Below are positions 10,605 through 25,325 of a stretch of DNA of 64,000 nucleotides, piece by piece. The notes beneath the pieces were generated by a model that worked only from the letters and a program-made list of their open reading frames with translations, was not told where the DNA came from and made no database searches. The position numbers and the translations under genes are program-made. This DNA comes from Trametopsis cervina (Eukaryota > Basidiomycota > Agaricomycetes > Polyporales > Irpicaceae), in the NCBI GenBank assembly GCA_022385755.1, contig MU278354.1, positions 698,805 through 762,804 of the forward strand, written 5' to 3'. Within the stretch, counting starts at the first letter, position 1. Each line of letters begins with the position of its first letter.

Positions 10605-12518
10605 CACAGTGCGACTCGATACACATCACATGGGATAGGGGAAACGCTGTCGGGTAGGTCGCCTCCATAGACTCACGAGTATGAGTGTACTGACATCGAA
10701 CAGCCCCAACCCCACAGCTCCATATTTCCTGCAAATCTACACCTCGTACGTTTGAGTTAGACGCCTAATTTGCTTCCGCCTTGTATCTGACGAACCGTAA
10801 ACCTTCTCCCCGGGATTATGCAGTACCTTTGTAGTGCCATTGATCGTGCCGGCGGGAGACAGCAATTCTGACCTCTCCTTTGTGCGTCGATCTCTTTGCT
10901 CTGAGATGCTATCACATTTACTCATTGATATCGCACTCAGGATTTCCCTGTTCCATGGGTGCCGGGGACACAGTACGAAGTATGCATGGTACGCATTTTA
11001 CTCGCACTCTACATATTACTGTTCATCTTTCTTACTCGACGCCACACCATAGTTCGATGCAAACGGATACACAGGAGGATGTCAAGGCATATACACCGTA
11101 TACCCAGCGCCCAACTTCACTGACACATCACCGGTGTGTCGGAACCTTACCTATCCCCAGCCAAATCAGGTCCTCGGCGTGAATGCGCAGGTGGACAATG
11201 GACCGATGTCCCAGTTTGGCTGGGTAGACCAGGTTGGTGAAGAGTACTGCTAATACTCAAATATGCGAAACTGACTCATAATATGGTTTATAGTGCACGG
11301 ATATACAACTGACACCACAAAATGGGACGCCGCCATATACGATGACGGTAAGCGCAAACACACATACTTGATCTAGCCTGCGGACGCGTACTCACCCGGT
11401 CTATAGATAGCTCCAGCGCTGCATCCTCCGTTCAACATTACGTCTAATACAAAAGATGCGATCAACTGGACGGTCTCTCTGGTGAGTCTCATCATTCTTC
11501 ACCCTCTCCCTGCCGTAGCTGACTCCTTCGCAATGGCCGCAGTCGTACGGCTCGCCATTCTTCGTCTCCCTAGCAGATTCTACGGGGCTTACATGGCAGA
11601 ACGGCCCTCTACATAGCGGCGGAGGCGGGTCACCTGCATGTCTCGCACAAACTGACATTGCGTGAGTTACCACCTCACGTCCCAACCTATCTGCCTCTCA
11701 TCATCTTTTCCTCTTAGCACCCCATCGTCATCAGGAATCCACAGCTGGATAGCAGCAGTATCCGCCGTCGCCGGCCTGATCGCAGGGCTCATCCTAGGTC
11801 TGCTCGGGATGCTCTGCTTCTTCCGCTGGCAGCGTCGCAGACGACCAGAGCGATCGTCGCTCCACCGGAAGTCATCAAGCATGTCGATAACGACGCCCGT
11901 GCTCTCGCATTCCCATGAGCCGTTCACCGATCATCCAGAGCGTATCCAGCACCAGAGGTAAGTCCGAACATCTGATTCTTTATCTATTTCCCATGCTCAA
12001 TACTGATGGCGGCGGGCAGAGGAGGACACGATGGGCCATATCAGATAGAACCGTTCGTGATGCCCGAACGCGAGTTCGGCGTACGCTCCCCCTCGCGACA
12101 AGCCCCAGACCACTCATCAGGGTCCGGCACGCTCTACGACACAGGCGGACACTCACGTTCCGAACAACCCTCGCAAGACCACTCCCGAAACCTCAGCAGC
12201 CCGCAGCCCTCCGCCAGCCTCGGTCCCACCTCAGACATCGTCCCGCCACGACCGCTCGAGGAACGTCGCACCCCGTCGCAGGTGTTCGTGGTGCACCATG
12301 ATGCCGGAAGACCGCCTGTTACTGTGTATACGGCTGATGGCACGGAGGTTGTGGAGTTGCCACCACAGTATGTGGATTCGGGACGTGGGACGTCGGGGAG
12401 CGGGAGTGGCAGCACCACGAGCAACTCGAATGCGCCTGGTTCTGGGCACCCGCTGCAGTATGACAGACGACAAGCGGGACCGACGCCGGTCAAGCCTCGC
12501 AGAGTGGCCAACTCGTAA
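10605..12518 (+). CDS. Fungal single-pass membrane protein with secreted-type ectodomain (5' end unresolved)
   Basis: Ten exons follow each other in phase: 10605-10653, 10704-10745, 10824-10881, 10941-10988, 11053-11232, 11294-11347, 11407-11481, 11543-11661, 11718-11957 and 12020-12518. The ectodomain starts QCDSIHITWDRGNAVG and contains PLIVPAGDSNSD, FDANGYTGGCQGIYTVYPA and several N-x-S/T sites. One membrane helix follows (WIAAVSAVAGLIAGLILGLL), then an Arg-rich stop-transfer (RWQRRRRPER) and a Ser/Pro-rich cytoplasmic tail of about 200 residues. The layout and the VPAG / TGGC motifs fit a family of Agaricomycete membrane proteins of unknown function. The first exon must supply a signal peptide in phase 1 (or phase 0 if the acceptor at 10609 is used). 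An ATG at 10561 opens a short hydrophobic stretch but is out of frame with QCDS. The start is therefore left open. Confidence 0.75.
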
Positions 12519-12760
12519 CCCGGCGGATCACCACCTTCTGCTGCTATCGCCCACTCGCTCACGATTTTCATGACGCATACACTCCCTGGTTTATCTCGTG
12601 GCATGCTCGCCGTTCGCGTTACCTTACATCCCGCTTCTGGCGCCTGACGGACAGCACTCATCTAATTCACTGTCTGTTGCATGTACTATTCATATATATC
12701 TTTCAGAAATTATCGTGCAAAGCTGGATAGATGTGCGCCGTCATATAACATAGCACTTCG

Positions 12761-13517
12761 TTATACAATCTGACGGATCTGCGAACAAGGTCAATGGCTA
12801 ATACAGAATGAGAGGAGGGGTACGCTCACCTTTCCTGTACCGACCTCGTAGACCCAGCCGGTGATGGTGGTCTCGGGGAGGACGAGTTTGCTCTCCTTCA
12901 AATACTGCACGTCATCCTTCACGCTCTGCTCAATCTCAGGGAACTCCAGGAAGTCGATATGATCGACGGCATGAGCGACCGCGGGGTCATCGGTGGATGA
13001 CTTGACGATGTCCCGCAGCTGGGGCGTTGTGAACGTGAGCATGCCGCAGTCCGTGTGGTGGAACACGGCAATTTCACGCGTTCCCAGGAGACGTTGTGAA
13101 ATGATGATTGAGCGCAGAGCGTCTTTGCTGGTGGCGCGGTTTGTGAGAACGCGGTTGATTGTGTGAGAGAGTGGACGTACGCGCTGCCGCCTGCATTACG
13201 GATGATATGTGCGTCTCCCTCGTGAATGCCTAGTTCACCGTACACACTGATACCTCGCGTCAGCCACAGTTCAAGATTTTGGGCCAGGAATGAGTACATA
13301 CTTGATACGCGCATCCATGCATGTTACTGGGCAGCGGATAACAGGTCAATATGTTACCTGATGGGCAGGATGACTTTTGCTCACCAATAGCAAGCTTCTT
13401 CGCGGGCGGCAGAGGCAACTTACTCTTGTCGCCAAAGTTCTCGGCGTAGGGAGCGTTGTTTGCGACGAAGCTTTCTGCGACAGTCATGTTGGTAGCGGAT
13501 TGGGTGCTCGAGCTCAA
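12761..13517 (-). CDS. Beta-class carbonic anhydrase-like protein (short form)
   Basis: Five exons: 13517-13385, 13326-13302, 13246-13181, 13127-12830 and 12778-12761, giving 179 residues. The active-site signature is assembled across tiny exons: VTCMDARIN (Cys47, Asp49, Arg51) from exons 2-3, then NAGGSAKDALRS and VFHHTDCGM (His99, Cys102). Two Cys and one His for zinc plus the Asp/Arg dyad are the beta-carbonic anhydrase set, so reversible hydration of CO2 is the likely reaction. At about 180 residues it matches the short YvdA/CanB-like branch rather than the longer Nce103 branch. No targeting peptide is visible, so it is probably cytosolic. It is transcribed away from RINT1. Confidence 0.9.
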
Positions 13518-14307
13518 GGAGCGACGAGAGTTTAAGTAGTTGTGGATGGTGCTGAGATGCCCATGCCCATGTGCTTCCTCTGGGTTCTTCTGAACAGCGG
13601 TCAGCCTACGTCACACACGCACAACGGAACGAGAGAAATAGAGAACAAATGGCGTGTGATTGCGTGACGCGAAAGCAATTGCAGCGGGGAGCTAGGATAA
13701 ATGCGCACGTAGACAAGCACCCACGAATGGCTAAGTGTGCGAGGTCATTCACTCGGTAGACCTATCTGCAGGTGCGAGAAGCATCGCATCGTCCCACGAG
13801 ACGTGGCTGAGAAGGCCAAGCGCACTCGTCGAAAAAAGGTGAAGAGGGGACGAACATTCGTGTTCACGGGGGGCACTTGGGTCGACGTTGAGACGAGCCT
13901 GGCAAGAGTTTGTGGCTGGGTGACCGGGCGTGGCACGCGGAGAATGAGCGACCCTGTGCGCCGTCTGAGGTGGTTAAAGCCTCCGTTGTAAAGCCTGCGA
14001 GAGAGAATGTCCATGTCGTGCGCATGTGCAGAAGCGGTGAGCAGAGGGGCAACTCCAGCGGGCGAGGTGGTGGTAGCTTAATAACAAGTCAGTCAGTGAG
14101 AGTCAGAGCAAAGGATGTAAATTTTGATGACTCGTCTGTGCCTTCAGACAGGAGAGGACTGCAGAAAACTTAACCGCTATGGTCCTCGCGCGGGCACGTG
14201 GGGATCGACGTCACGCCCGACGTGTCCTAGACCCGCCCGCCTCTTGCCACCATTACGCTCGACACGACTAACGACGACAGCGCGTCGTGCGTACGACCAT
14301 CGCTCGA
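13518..14307. promoter_or_regulatory. 790 bp divergent intergenic region, carbonic anhydrase / RINT1
   Basis: Must hold both promoters. Short frames on either strand carry no recognisable domain and no codon pattern like the neighbours. Nothing else is seen. Confidence 0.4.
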
Positions 14308-17300
14308 ATGTCTTCTGCTCAGATACAGGCCTTGCTTGCGCCTCCGAGCACGTCCGACGCTCATGCACGAACGCAGGAGTACCTGAACAGCCGCTTTCGG
14401 ACCCTGCAGGATCTGGACAATGGGAATGACTTCAGTGCATTGGTGGAAGGCTCAAGCTCACGCAGCAATGAACTCAACGCCAAGGTGCGTGTTTAATGCC
14501 TCGCACGGACTTCAGCATGCCTCTTGACACCTAACCGTCTCAGTTCAGTTCACGCAATCCCAGGCGGAAGTCACCAATGTCATTAAGCAGACGAGGGACT
14601 CAATAGCGGAGCATTTGTACACAGCACAGGAACTGTCGCTTCTACGACACTCGCTGACCGACGAACTCACGTTTTTGTCTCAACAACTGGTGTCTTCGCT
14701 CACGGGGCCGGAAGGGAAGCCCACTCTGTTAGAAGATATTGAAACACTGCATAGGAACTTGAAAGAGCTGCAGAGCGTAAAAGGATATGTTCAAGTCGTG
14801 GAACATGCGCTGGGCATCAGGTGAGACGACAGCAAAAGTATCAGCCTCGCCAAACCGCTAAATGATACTTCAGCGAAGCTGCAGTTAAGCAAGCTAAATC
14901 ATCGCAGTCCCCGTTCGACTGTATATCGCAGTATGAACAGCTCCAAACCTTTGTGACGTCCGTAACAAAGGCGTGTACACCTGCCCAGAGTGTAGCAGGA
15001 GAACAGAAGCTGCATGTTGTTGCATTCCTGAAGAACATCCAAGAGCGCACCTGGAATGACATCAAAAGTGCATTTGCGGCGTGAGTTCACTACGCAAATA
15101 GTTCATGCTCGTCCAATTGACCTTCGCGTTTTATTTCTCAGCACGCTTCTCGCCGCGGCAGAAAAGCTACAATGGCCACTACCTGTGGACTATGTGTCTG
15201 CTCCTCCCGAGGACAGGAAAGCATTCGAAGCCGCCTTTGCCAACCTTCTCAAGCTCCAAAATCTGTGCGTGCAAAATTCATACTTCACTACTGCGTGTCT
15301 GAACCCTATATAGTGCGAAGAAGCTACACTCCGAGCCTCAGCCACGGACGGAACGAGATGGCGTCTACCCGATCGAGGTTCTCGTTCAGCCCGTGTCTCT
15401 CAGGTTTAAGTACCATTTCGAGGGAACCAGACAGACAAACAGACTTGACAAGGTAGGCATCATCTGGAATGACATGCGAGCGTACATTGATGATGTTTCT
15501 TTATAGCCGGAATGGTACTTCACTCATATCCTCAATATCGCTCATGAGCAACGACCTTTCATGGACAATGTTATCCAACCTTTACTTTCGTCGACTGAAT
15601 ACCGTAATATAATAGCCTGGGTAACTCGCACGTTTCCTACGCACGGAGACTCTATATTGACTCTCAGCCACCTATCCCTATAGCGCGAATTCACATTACT
15701 GCTACTTCCCTTGCTCTCCAGGAAGCTCCGCCGAAGCATGTCTGCCCTCGTCTCACATCCTCCAATCCTAGCACATACGATATATCAGGCTCTCGCGTTC
15801 GATAGCTCGCTGAAAGAAGAAGGGTTCGCGCTAGGTGGTACGAGTGCTTCTACGGCACAGGAGAAGGACAAACAAGAGGAAGCGACGTGGGAGGGCGTAA
15901 GTGAGATTATCTTGGGCAAGAAGGAGTGGTTCGAGGCATGGATGGAAGGCGAGAGAGCTTGTGAGTATTCAGAGATCCATGCGTCTGGATATTCGGACCT
16001 GACCCTCGGAAATCCACAGTCGCCATGGATCAGTACTTGGAGATCATCAGTGCCAATGATGCGTGGCTTATCGCTGATGAGAACATCGAGGACGAGGACA
16101 GCACTATCGACCGAGAACTCAAGCCGACCAACTCGGCTCGACGCGTGAAGGCTCTCGTCGAACAAGTCACCGGTATGTTTCCTGGATTTTACACTGCATC
16201 GCATAAGAACTGAAATTTTTATGATGCAGATCGGTATTCGCCGCTGCCTCAGTTTGTGCAGCGAACGCGCTTCTTGATCACCGTGCAACTCCCGCTGCTC
16301 GAGTCGTATCATGCTCGCATATCATCGTCCCTGGATGCGTTTGAGACCTTGTCCTCGGCTTTCATGCGAGCCGTTCCTGGTTCGCTGGGAACAGATACGG
16401 GACGTACTAAGGACTCGAAGAGTCTAACGGCTGGTGTGGAAGGCGTGCAGAGACTATGCAAAGCGTTAGTGAGCGCGAAGTATACTGCAGCCGCGATGGA
16501 ATCATGGGGCGAAGACTTAGTACGTTTCAATTGCACTGCACTACTCTGATTCTGGCACTAACTACACCACAGTTCTTCTTAGAACTCTGGACCCAAATCA
16601 GCCACAAGGCAGCATTGAGGGCGCGCGCGATAGCAGTCTCATCATTGCCATCGCCCATGGGTACAACTGAAGATGTCCCGGAAGGGACGATATTCGAAGA
16701 ACTCGTCATCCAATACACAAAACTCGTCACCCGCGCTGAAGACCTGATAGTGCAGACCGTGACCGGTGAAGTCGAGGCCGGGCTCAAGTCACATTTCGCA
16801 GGTGGCTCCGTGTAAGTCATTCTTCCCTTCTTCACTGCCTGCCTGCGGCTTCGCATCCGCATCACGCTTATCGCCATCACCCGTGCTAATGGGACATCTC
16901 GACGCCACAGACACTCGAGCCTGGGATCTGAAACAGACGCTATCGGGCTCCCCGCCACGCTGCTAGGCCCAATCGCGCTGCTCTCTTCCCATCTGACCTA
17001 TCTGCAGGCCGCGCTCCCACAGGCGACGGCGACGATGCTCTATCGGCGCATCGCCTCGCACCTCGCGCTGCACATCTCGCAGCGCGCTATCATGTACCGC
17101 GGTCGGTCACGCGTCACGCCCGACGAGGGACGGGCTCTTCTCGCGGAGTGCGAGCTGTGGGTCGAGACGTGTCGGCACGCCCTGGCGAGGACGCCGTCCG
17201 CGAGGGTTGAGGCGCCCTGGAGGGCATTGTTGCAAGCCGCGCGGATTATCGGTGCGCAGGGCGAGGTGTGGGAGAAGATCGTTGATGTCACTTTTGGGAT

Positions 17301-17412
17301 GGAGGGAGATCAGGAATGGGAGGCGGTTATGACGGATGTGGTGGGCTTGGCAGAGCTCAGCAGGGAGGATGCAAGTCGGGTTATCCAGACGAGGACGGAC
17401 TGTTATCGGTAG
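14308..17412 (+). CDS. TIP20: RINT1/Tip20, Dsl1-complex tethering subunit
   Basis: Eleven exons: 14308-14484, 14549-14820, 14874-15080, 15142-15264, 15314-15452, 15507-15620, 15684-15960, 16020-16172, 16230-16519, 16573-16811 and 16911-17412, in phase for 830 residues. An in-frame ATG at 14287 would add seven residues. The N-terminus is helical and coiled-coil-like (ELSLLRHSLTDELTFLSQQL). The RINT1/TIP20 domain follows, with PVSLRFKYHFEGTRQTNRLD, PEWYFTHILNIAHEQRPF and KEWFEAWMEGERAFAMDQY, all characteristic of the family. RINT1/Tip20 works with Dsl1/ZW10 and NAG/Sec39 to tether Golgi-derived COPI vesicles at the ER; the animal protein also binds Rad50. Length fits the family (yeast 701, human 792). 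Confidence 0.93.
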
Positions 17413-17590
17413 GTTCGTGATAGAATCACTGTTAGGGTAGATGTGGGTCCTCGGACGGATGTGGAATGTATTGTCTATTTATTACAACATGCGTGTGTGA
17501 CGAGTAACTACAGCGGTACTATACAAAACACGAAAGACGAGACAAAGCATGGTGACTCAAACCAACACGACAAACGAAATAACACACCCC

Positions 17591-20619
<3,029 letters not shown>

Positions 20620-22007
20620 GGCGGCGAGGTTTTGTGTGGAATAAGAGGGGAGGGGAGGACGAACACGCTCGCGAGGTCGCGGTAATTACGACGCGTTCGA
20701 CACGTCGAGCCGTGACCAAAATTCCTCACCAGCGCGAGATGACCTGCCCTAAACGTTCGCACTGTCGCCCGGCGGCCGTCCGGGCTCCGGCAAGCTTAAG
20801 GGCCGGTGTTCCGCTTCCCGCTTTACCAATGACATCGGGCGGCCAGTTGCATCGGGAACTGCTGTCAAGGACCGTCACACAATGTCAAACGGTAAATCAC
20901 GTCCGCGTCCAGTTCGAAGTGTGTGTCGGCTTCGAGTTCGAGAAGGGAGAAGAGACTCGAGTGGGATTGGCGGGAGTCTCAACTCAACCGCGGTAACTTA
21001 CTGTCCAGGCCGGGGGTGCGGGGATGGGGATGGGTGCAATTGCGCGGGCCAGGTACGTGGTTCTACATACTTGCATAACGTTCAACCTACTTAAGTGCTG
21101 CAATTTAGCCGAATGCTGAAGGTAGCGTTCTGACAGGAGTCTAACGCATTTGCGATATGCACGCCACCGGCGGATAACCTTCGGAGGCAGGCGATAGCGA
21201 ATGCGGTACACAGAGGTAAAAACGGAGATACCTCTGACGCGTACGGTACGAGTCTGCGCGAAGGTGGCCCTGGGTTCCTGGCGAAGTACACAAGCAGTAG
21301 CGGTCATACCAAGTTCGTACCCACTCCGTGCTCTGGACTCGAGCCCCGCACCCCAGCATCGGAAATTATGCCGGACGTGTCGTAACTGAGCAAACCTTCG
21401 TGAACATGTAGATTATCGCCGCCAGGCATTCTTATCGCTCGCAATAGAAATCTGTCGTCACAGGCTCTCGGTCGCTGCTTTCGTCGTATGGACTTACGAG
21501 AATGGCGAGGTACGTCTTCTGCACCACTAAGCACGCGGAGATGCGGAGTAAGTAGCGCGGTCAATAGAGTAAGGTTGCAATGAGTCAATTTACAATTGAG
21601 CGAGTCGGAAAGAGAGACGGAGAGAGACAGAGACAGAGAGACGGTAGGAACGGACAACGAGATGGAGCAAGCGAATAAACGAAGCAATAAACACGAATGA
21701 ACGGCACGGTGACGATGACTGTAGTTCGGACAAGGCCACTAGCTTTTCAAGCAGGATGTCTTCTTCGACCACTATAAGACACCAGTATTTCACGAGGCGG
21801 GTTGCAGGTTAGATTGAGGATGGATACAGTATTGTCGCGCGTCGATATACACACAACGAGGGGTCGAGGAGTACCAGTAACATGTCAAGGACTGCGGCAA
21901 GAATTACTGAGAGAGAGCGGCCGTAAGTTGGTATGTCGTGTGCGGATCACGGGAGGCGGAAACGCACCTCATTCTTTGCCTCGTCCATCAAGCCTTCAGT
22001 TCAATCT
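20620..22007. other. 1.4 kb without a gene, MCM3 upstream region
   Basis: Contains the MCM3 promoter, a GA-rich microsatellite at about 21600-21645 and the 3' flank of the micro-exon peptide gene. The 127-codon minus-strand frame at 21687-21304 is a Ser/Leu run produced by the microsatellite and is not taken as a gene. Confidence 0.4.
21600..21645 (+). repeat. GA-rich microsatellite (GAGAGAC / CAGAGA units)
   Basis: Consecutive GAGAGACGGAGAGAGACAGA-like units lie between 21608 and 21640. It is a simple repeat with no visible coding role. Confidence 0.7.
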
Positions 22008-22459
22008 TTACCAACCGCCAGCGCCCTTGTTCTGATAGATAGATGATGTCAACAGGATTGAATGGACTAAGACGACAGTCGGACGTACGTCTACGCGCTT
22101 CCAGCCGGCACCGCGTCCTCCCTAAGGAATGTGTCAGAGGGGCTTCGGGGATGTATCTACCCGACGGCTCGACTTACGCTCTGCGGGAGGGGAGCAATGT
22201 CAGTATTACACGCGACGGAAGTGAAAAGTGGGTGAACGCACATCTCCGCGTTTCCATCCTGCAGTCCCCTCATGACCCTACAAACATTGATCAGACGGCG
22301 CGCACTAGCGGCAGCATCAGGGGGCACTTACTTCCTGCAGCGGGGGGTCAGCTAGCTGTTCAATAAAAGCTACGACACGAGAATACTCACAGGGGCAGGG
22401 GCAGCGACCGCGACGGCAGCGAGGGTGAGGGTGATAAGGGCGGCAAGAGAGAATTTCAT
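22008..22459 (-). CDS. Secreted Kex2-type repeat peptide precursor with 3 nt micro-exons
   Basis: Six phase-0 exons: 22459-22391 (69 nt), 22334-22332 (3 nt, Glu), 22277-22242 (36), 22180-22178 (3 nt, Ser), 22121-22089 (33) and 22031-22008 (24 with stop), a 55-residue product. All five introns are 54-61 nt with GT..AG ends; both 3 nt exons sit exactly between CAG and GTAAGT. Exon 1 is a clear signal peptide (MKFSLAALITLTLAAVAVAA). Each of the three repeat exons carries one unit: GTAGWKR, GRGAGWKR and a final KGAGGW before the stop. Lys-Arg after Trp is a Kex2 site, so secretion and cleavage would free short Gly/Ala peptides; trimming of the KR tail is inferred. The exon-per-repeat layout and matching units argue against chance. 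I know no named family. A minimal read without the 3 nt exons would still be in frame. The last exon could also splice on at a GTAAAG donor inside the final GGTTGG. Confidence 0.75.
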
Positions 22460-25325
22460 GGTGGGGGGATATGCACGGAGCTGGGAAAAGGTGTGAGAAG
22501 CGCGATAATGTATTTATGTAGCCCGCGGGGGGACCGTCAATGCGGGTGAAGATCTTTCGACCAGGCCCGGTGATCGCTCCACTTCCACACACGTGCCGCT
22601 GGCGGGCAACAATAACGGCGCCTGTGCCTGGCACCCGGCATGTCACGCGTCACACGCGCGTGGGTTTGATCGAAATGTCCCGTATTTGGGCAGCCCGGCA
22701 GCCTTCGGAGGCCTCGCCGGCGCGCGTCTGTGCCTGCCAGGCCCGTCCCTGAAACCTAGTTCGCAGCGCCATGCGGGTCCTTACAGCGTCGTGATAACCA
22801 GCGAACCAGAGCGAAACCCGTCTGGCCTGCTGCCAGTGCACCCGCTGCGTCGCCACCGTGACCACGTCGCGACGGCAGTACGACCGGGCAACTGCTGTTG
22901 CCAGGAGATGCTCGCACGGTGCTGTACACGCACGCTCGCGAACTGCACGGCAGGCAACAAGGCACAGACACCGCGGAACGGCGAGGGGCTCGTTCGCGAC
23001 TGGTTGGCTGGTTGGCTGCTGGACTGGGGCGGTGGGTCTGAGCCCGGACCTCATCCCGATCCAACCAGTCATCGGTCCAGATTGCTGCACGGTGGTGAGC
23101 CGCGCCATTCGTATAGCAAAATGTTCAGCCAGCTCTCGTGTTCAGGCATGCACGCATAAGACTTCATTGTACGCTTCATTTAACTCTGATTAAACTCGCC
23201 GCTGTCGGGTGGAAGGTGGGGACATGCGATATCGCACCAATATGAGCTGCTAGTACCAGTACGAGCGAGCGTACGCCCGCCAAGCCGCCATCTCCGTTCC
23301 TGTAAATAATGTACCCATCCTGCAGAGCATCCGGGATCCCGTTGCACCGTAATGATTCAGCCGCAACGACAGCCAGTTTCTGCTTAAACACAGTCTCTTA
23401 CCGCGGCGGGCTGATCAAGCCCGCGTCCTGCGGATCCAACGGCGAAGACGGTGCACCGTTGTGCGTTTGCTACACAACTGCGTTGATCAGCCAGATCCCG
23501 TCTGTCGCGAGGCATGTGCAGTGTGGTCCGTGATGCATAACTTGCATGAATCACGCGACGTTTGACCACATCTACCGAACGCGCAATTACTGTAGCCACA
23601 GCACCTGAAGATTGCAGCATAAAGGAAAGCTTCCAGGCCCCGGTCAATCTGTATAGATGTTATATCAGGTATTAACGGCAGCTTCTAGAAGTAGTGCCCC
23701 ACTGCAAGAGAAATTGGACAGACGCACGCATGTATTGGGCGACCAACGAGGCACGCATAGAGAAAGTGTGCATAGGTATACCGAACTTGCTCGTCTACCT
23801 ATGCTCACTTTTACCCATTGGATTTTAGCTGTCAAGTTTCGCCGATAGAGCGTGTGCAGTTAAAGATAGCCCACGCCGTCCTGTGAGCTTGTAGCAAGTA
23901 CGTTTCCACATGAAGACACTCCAGATTGTCAGAGGTCCAAAAGCCGCAGGTACGCAACGCAATGGAAGGTCCGGGAAGTGCGAGCCACATGTCTAGGAAC
24001 AATGTATCATCTCAGGACGGATGTGGCCACCTAGAAAGAAGCAGTATGTAAGCCATTTCAAAACATGCAGTGCCCATAATTGAATACTTACGCTCGCACC
24101 CCCGAGTTGATCTTGTCATTATTGTGACACTTGTGGCTGCAAACGGGATTCAATTCCTGCCTGCGGATTAGGAAGTGTAAGCAAATTGTACGCCTTCGAT
24201 ATGATGACGATCATACAGTGAATCATAGGTGGCGCACTCACTCGAGATCGCCCTTCGCAACAAACCAGCAGTCATTCTGAAACATCACAGTGAGTATGTT
24301 GCGAAACAGTCCTGAACAACTCGAATTAGCGCCAGCGATGACAGCCAAACGGAACTGAGGATGCAACGCAGTCCGGGGGCCTCCCGCAGCTCACGGTGGC
24401 ACGCCCTCTCTCCCACGTTCTAATCGTGCACTCTTCTCGAGATTAACGTGCGCATTTGACATTGCGCATCTCCATCAGAGGCGAATGTCCAGCTCTTGCA
24501 ACTGCTCCCGCGCTACGCCCGCGCCTGATCACACCACAACATTGGGACGGGACGTCAGATAGAAGAGATATCAATGCAAGAAGGGAACGCTGACGGAAGT
24601 TTTGCTTTTACGACCGACCGAACGAACTTTGACGACGATGGCCTGATGCCTGGCAGCGCGGTGATCCCAGTGCCGACTGGACTGCGCGCGATGTTGCCGT
24701 AGCCTGTACGTTGGAAAAGAAATGGATAGGAGCGAGCTCGATGGCCATCTGATGACGCCGCGGATAGCAGCTGAACGTGTGTGGGCGCCGGACGAGCTAT
24801 TGCATCCGGTGTGCGGAAATCCCAACTAAAGGATGCGGATGCGGCACGGGCTGGACCCAAACAGTGCTCCGGTGACTTAGAGCGAGGCATGTGTTTCGCC
24901 CCTGCACTGGAACCTTCCGCCGTCCTATCAAGCTCTATCGAAAAAAGCTGGGTAGAATCCCTCCTGCATGATGCAACATCAGAACATACAGCACGAGAAG
25001 AAGCATAATGTGCAGTGCACGGTGTGCTCCGGGTAGGAAACGGAGGGGGTGTGTCCCCTGCTGCCCCATTCATTCGAGCAATGACGCGCGGCAGATAGAC
25101 GCAACTCGGCACCATGCATGCATCTCATCTCTGCACTGCAGCCACACCCACGGCCGGCATGCGCTCTCAGAATAGCACGCACCATAGCCCGCGATGCCGA
25201 ATCTGTAAGCACAGTCGTATTAATAAAACAGCAGTAACGTGTTATGTTATGAAACAAGTGGCGGCCGAGTGATGTCATGAACAGAAAACCGCGCGCGAGT
25301 AGGTACTGTACACACGTCGGGGTAA
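22460..25325. other. 2.9 kb gene-poor stretch between peptide gene and Prp17
   Basis: Left part is GC-rich and would carry the peptide gene promoter. Frames at plus 22593-23159 (188 codons) and minus 25115-24555 (186 codons) lack domains, splice-consistent extensions and a natural start context, so I do not call them. A further micro-exon gene could be hidden here; I found none by eye. Confidence 0.4.

Noticed and set aside
21304..21687. 127-codon frame starting with a hydrophobic Ser/Leu run that looks like a signal peptide
   Set aside because: The run comes from a GA/TC microsatellite.
22593..23159. 188-codon plus-strand frame upstream of the peptide gene
   Set aside because: GC-rich, no domain, no splice-consistent extension, opposite strand to the signal-peptide gene; composition fits a chance frame.
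24555..25115. 186-codon minus-strand frame
   Set aside because: No recognisable motif and no natural exon joins; in intergenic DNA of similar composition.
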